From Chryseobacterium sp. c4a (GTDB lineage: Bacteria; Bacteroidota; Bacteroidia; Flavobacteriales; Weeksellaceae): a DNA stretch of 64,000 bases. The DNA lies in assembly GCF_009900745.1 (NCBI RefSeq), contig NZ_WXVU01000015.1:62001-126000 (forward strand), written 5' to 3'. The translations under genes were made by a program, and so were the position numbers. Shown here in pieces: positions 59,381-64,000 of this stretch. Position 1 is the first letter of the stretch, and each line of letters begins with the position of its first letter. The notes beneath the pieces are model-generated. The model had not been told where the DNA came from. It did not search any database and worked only from the letters and a program-made list of their open reading frames with translations.

Positions 59381-59965
59381 ATGATATTTTCTTTACAAGG
59401 TACTGTTCAAGAACTTACACCTACCTATGCAGTAATCAACGTACAAGGCGTTGGATACTATGTTGGGATCAGCTTAATGACCTCACAGACACTTACTTTA
59501 AATCAACAAACTGTTTTATTTATCCAGCAGATTATTCGTGAAGATGCTCACCTTTTGTTCGGCTTTAACACTCGTTCGGAAAAAGAGATGTTCAATTTGT
59601 TAATAAGCGTTAATGGAGTAGGAGCAGTTTCTGCCCTTATTTTATTATCCACATTAAGCCTTGATGAGATTGCTTCCAGCATCCTTTCGGGGAATAGTGC
59701 ACTGATTCAGAAGGCTAAAGGAATCGGGGCTAAAACAGCAGAGAGAATTATTGTTGATCTTAAGGATAAAGTACAGAAATTCAGTGGTCCAGCAGAGAAT
59801 ATTTCAACGCTGGTGAATAATAAAATCAAGGATGAAGCGTTATCTGCATTAGAAGTTTTAGGAATTCCTAAGCGAACGAGCGAGAAGATGGCGGATAAGA
59901 TCTTAAAACAAAATCCAGACCTCTCCGTTGAAGAATTGGTTAAACAAATTTTAAAAAACATTTAA
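59381..59965 (+). CDS. ruvA: Holliday junction branch migration protein RuvA
   Basis: RuvA binds four-way junctions and loads the RuvB helicase. The 194-residue protein shows the OB-fold N-terminus (MIFSLQGTVQEL, GYYVGISLMT), the helix-hairpin-helix pair (LISVNGVGAVSALILLS and KAKGIGAKTAERIIVDLKDK) and the C-terminal domain III. Normal length. sprA follows after 3 bases, so they are co-transcribed. Confidence 0.95.
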   Translation: MIFSLQGTVQELTPTYAVINVQGVGYYVGISLMTSQTLTLNQQTVLFIQQIIREDAHLLFGFNTRSEKEMFNLLISVNGVGAVSALILLSTLSLDEIASSILSGNSALIQKAKGIGAKTAERIIVDLKDKVQKFSGPAENISTLVNNKIKDEALSALEVLGIPKRTSEKMADKILKQNPDLSVEELVKQILKNI

Positions 59966-59968
59966 CAT

Positions 59969-62900
59969 TTGGTGGCAAATAATAAGCATTTTAAAATATT
60001 TTTGTTCCTGTCGTTCCTCTGTATGTCTGTGAGTGCTTTTGCACAACAGGCGAAAGACACCACGATCATACGAAAACAATATGAAGTGGCAGATCCTACA
60101 AGGTACGAAGCCTATTTCGATATAAAAACCGGCATGTATTATGTATATCCCAAAATTGGAAATACCATTACAGGCCCTCCAACAGCCATGTCCCCGGAAG
60201 AGTATAAAGAATATGTACTCGCTCTCCAGACAAGGGCATATTATAAGGAGAAATCGGAAAAATATAACCTCCTTTTCAGAAAAGACAGAAGTGATGCCAG
60301 AAAGAAGGGTCTTATTCCTTCAGTGATGATCAACAACAAATTGTTTGAGACCCTGTTCGGAGGAAACAAAATAGAGATCATTCCTTCCGGATATGCATCC
60401 ATAGATTTCGCAGGACTTTACCAAAAAATAGATAACCCGCTGATCCTTCCACAGAATAGGACCAGCTTTACTTTTGATATAGACCAGAGAATTCAGCTAG
60501 GATTATTAGGAAAGGTAGGAGAGAACCTTCAATTAAAAGCCAATTATGATACTCAGAGTGGTTTTGCCTTTGAAAACAGAATGAACCTTGTGTGGCAGGC
60601 AAAAGGAAGCTGGAAAGATCTTCAAAGTAAAGGGCTAGGCAATGTAGATAAACCCAATGAAGGCGGAGAAGATAAAATTATTAAAAGAGTTGAGTTCGGT
60701 AACGTAAATATGCCGCTTTCAACCAGTCTGATCCGTGGTTCACAATCATTGTTTGGGGTAAAGACTGAATTTCAGTTAGGAAAAACTTTTGGAACCGTTG
60801 TTCTTTCTCAACAACAAGGAGAAGCCAGAAATATTGTAGTACAAGGAGGTGGAGTAATGAATAATTTTAAAGTGAGTGCCAACGATTATGAAGAGAATCA
60901 GCACTACTTTTTAGGACATTACTTTTTGGATAAATATGATAATGCGTTACTCAATTATCCACAGATCAATTCCACCATTAATATCACAAGGCTTGAAGTT
61001 TGGGTATTGGATCAAGGGAATACGAACCTTGCCTACCAGAAAGGAATTATTGGAATCAGAGACCTGGGTGAAGGAGGCGGAACATTACCTGATAACTCAT
61101 TAAATAATCTCTATAATGATATTTCATCGGCAGTAGGGACTAGAGAAGCTGGTAAGAATTATGAGGCAACCCTTCAAGGAAAAACTTTTACAGGAAGTAC
61201 AACACCTTACACCAACGGAGAACATTTTATCTTTAATAGCAAAGCCAGAAAGTTAAATGCGAATGAATATGTCTTCCAGCCCCAATTGGGATATATATCC
61301 TTAAACCAGAAACTTAATGATCAGCAGCTTTTGGCTGTATCATATTCATATACAGTCAATGGGAGCAGTAAAGTATACAAAGTAGGTGAGTTTTCAGAGG
61401 AAAGCCCTATTCTTATTACTAAAGTATTGAAAGTTAACAACAGTGTAGATACCAATTCTCCTATGTGGGATCTGATGATGAAGAACGTTTATTCTTTGGA
61501 TGCAGGACAGGTATCTCCTGATGGATTTATTCTTAATGTTTATTATAAAGATCAGAAAACAGGAGGTAAGGTAAATTATCTTCCGGATACCCCTGTTAAA
61601 GATGTAAACCTATTGAAATTGCTGAATTGGGATCGTCTTAATATGAATGGCGATATTCAGAATAATAAAGACGGTACCAAAGGAGATGGAATCTTTGACT
61701 TTGTAAATGGAATTACCGTAAGACCGGAAACAGGAAGAATTATCTTTACTAAAGTACAGCCATTCGGGGACTATATGCAACAGGTATTAGGAAGTAATGA
61801 TCCTCAATACGTTTTCCATGATCTATATGATCAAATAAAACCTACGGCAGGCCAAACTCCGGTTCCTCAACGTTATACTATTGAAGGTCGTTATAAAGGA
61901 GTACAAGGACAAGGTATTTCGCTGGGTGCGGTAAATGTTCCTCAGGGATCTGTAAAGGTTTCTGCCAATGGAGTACAACTTTCCGAAGGGGTAGACTATA
62001 CTGTGGATTACATGCTGGGAACAGTAACGATCATTAATGAAAATGTAAAACAGTCTGGGCAGGCCATCAATATTTCATTAGAAAATCAGCTTACATTTAA
62101 TACCCAAAGAAAAAGATTCTTAGGATTAAACTTGGAAAGAAGATTCAATGAACATTTTATTTTAGGCGGAACAGTTATTAATTATTCAGAATCTCCACTT
62201 ACCCAAAAAGTAAATTATGGGCAGGAAGCTGTTAACAATACAATGGCGGGGATTAATATGATGTACAATAATCAGGCTCCTTATCTTACAAGATTTACAG
62301 ATAAACTCCCATTAATAAAAACTGAGGCTCCATCTAATATCAACTTTAAAATGGAAGCGGCATATCTTATTCCTGGATTGAATAAGTCTACCAATAGCCA
62401 GTCTTATATTGATGATTTTGAGCAGACTACTTCTAAAATATCTTTAAAGGAACCTGCAGCATGGAGTTTAGCATCAAGACCTGAAAAAAATTCAGCACCT
62501 CCTTTTAATATACCTCCTACAAGTGATGACTTAACGAGTGGATATGGAAGAGGGTTATTATCATGGTATAATATTGACCCAAGATTTTGGGGAATTGGAG
62601 GTAAGGCTCCTGGAGGAATTACACCACAATCTGTATCTAACCATGCTTCAAGAAGAGTATTACTTTCAGAAATCTATAATAACAGGGATTTTGTAGCAGG
62701 AGATCAAACCTATACCAACACTTTTGATATTTCCTTCTATCCTAAAGAAAAAGGGCCCTATAACGTTAATGCAGCAACAGAACAGGCAGCCAGTAGATGG
62801 GCGGGTATTATGAGACCTATTAGTGTACCGAACTTTGTAAGTTCAAACATTGAATATGTTGAGTTCTGGATGATGGATCCTTATGCTGATGGGAATCAGC

Positions 62901-64000
62901 TGGGAACTAACCCTAAATTATTATTACACTTAGGGAATGTATCTGAAGATATTCTTAAAGATGGGAAAATGTTGTACGAAAACGGTCTTCCTGCTCCGGG
63001 ATCAGCGCCAGCTACAACGGTTTCCAATTGGGGAGTACAGCCTAAGCAGCCACCTATTTTATATGCATTCTCTACAGAAGGTGACGGAAGAAGAGCTCAG
63101 GATGTTGGATATGATGGTTTGAGTTCAGATCAGGAAGCCATGAGATTCGGAAATACTTTTGTAAATCCAGTAACCAATATTGTTGACCCTGCAGTGGATG
63201 ACTTTGTTTTCTATTTATCCGATAAATTTACAGGAAGCCAAGCTGCTTCTCTTGTTGAGCGTTATAAGTATTTCAGAAACCCGGATGGAAACTCAGAAGC
63301 CAATTCACTGAATGTAGCTTCACAGACTCCTGATGCTGAAGATATCAACAGAGATTATAACCTGGATCAGATTGAAAGCTATAATGAATACCCAATAAGA
63401 TTAGACCAGGCCAGCCTTGGATTAGGAACAGGTAATAATATCGTTGATGTGAAAACGGTAAAGGCAGCTTTCCTGAACGGGCAAACTGCTGATGTAAAAT
63501 GGTATTTGTTCAGAATACCGGTTTCCAATTTTGATACACAACAAGGAACTCACAGCCCAACGGTACTTAATAATGTAAGATTTGCAAGATTAATGCTTAC
63601 AGGTTTTGAAAATACTTCTACATTGAGATTTGGTACGATGGATCTTGTAAGATCAGACTGGAGAAAGTATCCTAAAAATTTAGCGGTTTATTCAAATGCA
63701 GAATTAGACCCGGCTCAGAATGAAGGGGCAGCAGAGGATATTGAAATCGGAAAGCTTGAGATAGGTAGTGTAAATATAGAAGAGAATGCTCTTAATCAAC
63801 CTCCTTATGTATTGCCTCCTGGAATTGATAGACAGGTATTAAGCGGAAATGCTGGAGCACAAAGACAGAATGAGGCCTCTTTATATATGAATGCTAAAGA
63901 CCTGAAACCAGGTAAAGCACAAGGGGTATTCAAAAACACGACTTTAGATATGAGAAGATATAAAAAGCTAAAGCTTTTTGTGCATGCTCATGAGCCATTA
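59969..64000 (+). CDS. sprA: T9SS outer-membrane translocon protein SprA/Sov (3' truncated by window edge)
   Basis: SprA is the giant outer-membrane beta-barrel channel of the type IX secretion system. The frame is open to the window end: about 1,344 codons of roughly 2,350. It starts at TTG 59969 or GTG 59972 and has a signal peptide (HFKIFLFLSFLCMSVSAFAQ). Conserved stretches include RIQLGLLGKVGENLQLKANY and NYDTQSGFAFENRMNLVWQA, and the interior shows the repeated beta-strand pattern of the family. It lies 3 bases after ruvA. Its product would export the T9SS-tailed proteins elsewhere in this window. Confidence 0.93.
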   Translation, partial: MVANNKHFKIFLFLSFLCMSVSAFAQQAKDTTIIRKQYEVADPTRYEAYFDIKTGMYYVYPKIGNTITGPPTAMSPEEYKEYVLALQTRAYYKEKSEKYNLLFRKDRSDARKKGLIPSVMINNKLFETLFGGNKIEIIPSGYASIDFAGLYQKIDNPLILPQNRTSFTFDIDQRIQLGLLGKVGENLQLKANYDTQSGFAFENRMNLVWQAKGSWKDLQSKGLGNVDKPNEGGEDKIIKRVEFGNVNMPLSTSLIRGSQSLFGVKTEFQLGKTFGTVVLSQQQGEARNIVVQGGGVMNNFKVSANDYEENQHYFLGHYFLDKYDNALLNYPQINSTINITRLEVWVLDQGNTNLAYQKGIIGIRDLGEGGGTLPDNSLNNLYNDISSAVGTREAGKNYEATLQGKTFTGSTTPYTNGEHFIFNSKARKLNANEYVFQPQLGYISLNQKLNDQQLLAVSYSYTVNGSSKVYKVGEFSEESPILITKVLKVNNSVDTNSPMWDLMMKNVYSLDAGQVSPDGFILNVYYKDQKTGGKVNYLPDTPVKDVNLLKLLNWDRLNMNGDIQNNKDGTKGDGIFDFVNGITVRPETGRIIFTKVQPFGDYMQQVLGSNDPQYVFHDLYDQIKPTAGQTPVPQRYTIEGRYKGVQGQGISLGAVNVPQGSVKVSANGVQLSEGVDYTVDYMLGTVTIINENVKQSGQAINISLENQLTFNTQRKRFLGLNLERRFNEHFILGGTVINYSESPLTQKVNYGQEAVNNTMAGINMMYNNQAPYLTRFTDKLPLIKTEAPSNINFKMEAAYLIPGLNKSTNSQSYIDDFEQTTSKISLKEPAAWSLASRPEKNSAPPFNIPPTSDDLTSGYGRGLLSWYNIDPRFWGIGGKAPGGITPQSVSNHASRRVLLSEIYNNRDFVAGDQTYTNTFDISFYPKEKGPYNVNAATEQAASRWAGIMRPISVPNFVSSNIEYVEFWMMDPYADGNQLGTNPKLLLHLGNVSEDILKDGKMLYENGLPAPGSAPATTVSNWGVQPKQPPILYAFSTEGDGRRAQDVGYDGLSSDQEAMRFGNTFVNPVTNIVDPAVDDFVFYLSDKFTGSQAASLVERYKYFRNPDGNSEANSLNVASQTPDAEDINRDYNLDQIESYNEYPIRLDQASLGLGTGNNIVDVKTVKAAFLNGQTADVKWYLFRIPVSNFDTQQGTHSPTVLNNVRFARLMLTGFENTSTLRFGTMDLVRSDWRKYPKNLAVYSNAELDPAQNEGAAEDIEIGKLEIGSVNIEENALNQPPYVLPPGIDRQVLSGNAGAQRQNEASLYMNAKDLKPGKAQGVFKNTTLDMRRYKKLKLFVHAHEPL

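Overview
The window looks like a chromosomal stretch of a Chryseobacterium-like flavobacterium (Bacteroidota, Weeksellaceae). The evidence is low GC, several proteins with type IX secretion (T9SS) C-terminal sorting tails, a GLPGLI-family protein, the start of the T9SS translocon gene sprA, and promoters of the Bacteroidota TTTG-N18/19-TAnnTTTG type rather than Shine-Dalgarno-led starts. No prophage, conjugative element, CRISPR array or rRNA operon was seen.

Region 1 (1-17,095) is a nearly complete aerobic phenylacetate (paa) catabolic cluster on the + strand. The order is paaK (5' cut off by the window edge), paaE, paaA, paaB, paaC, an alpha/beta hydrolase, paaD, a beta-helix protein, paaG, paaH, a small unknown gene, paaI, a four-helix-bundle gene, paaJ, paaY, a RAYT transposase, an esterase and paaZ. 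Phenylacetate is activated by PaaK, epoxidised by PaaABC(D)E, isomerised by PaaG, opened and oxidised by PaaZ, and beta-oxidised by PaaJ, PaaH and PaaG to acetyl-CoA and succinyl-CoA. PaaZ carries an extra C-terminal DinB/DUF1569-like domain. Most gaps hold imperfect hairpins built of an 8-base repeat (about AATnTAnC). The RAYT gene is bracketed by two identical REP-like palindromes.

Region 2 (17,200-24,970) holds a CPBP membrane protease; a DUF4241 / SMUG2-like glycosylase / helicase series in which the helicase is split by a frameshift and carries membrane helices; a T9SS cargo gene with a phage-tail-collar-like gene; and an enoyl-CoA hydratase.

Region 3 (25,170-30,700) encodes small membrane proteins, a winged-helix regulator, a metallophosphoesterase, a Coq4-like protein and a large membrane protein. 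The same palindrome (AACTTTG-N5-CAAAGTT) lies at the start of two of its transcription blocks, which suggests autoregulation.

Region 4 (30,950-42,350) has lipoproteins, a subtilase with a T9SS tail, a decayed paralog of the upstream lipoprotein, a beta-lactamase-family hydrolase, dtd, a Rieske-like lipoprotein lacking cluster histidines, greA, a HIT protein, clpX and a T9SS/thioredoxin group. Two identical tRNA(CAU) genes follow, in a 437-bp duplication.

Region 5 (43,212-49,717, - strand) is the most interesting locus. In transcription order it encodes a lipoprotein, a VKOR/thioredoxin fusion with a C39-like N-terminus, a 54-residue double-glycine-leader peptide with four core cysteines, a C39-peptidase ABC exporter and an HlyD-type adaptor. 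It looks like an export and disulfide-maturation system for a small secreted, possibly antibacterial, peptide.

Region 6 (49,718-64,000) has a candidate small RNA, a DUF3810 metalloprotease-like protein, an unusual sugar MFS transporter, an acyltransferase, a GtrA protein, an N-acetylglucosamine-kinase-like ATPase, malic enzyme, a GLPGLI protein, ruvA and the first about 1,340 codons of sprA.
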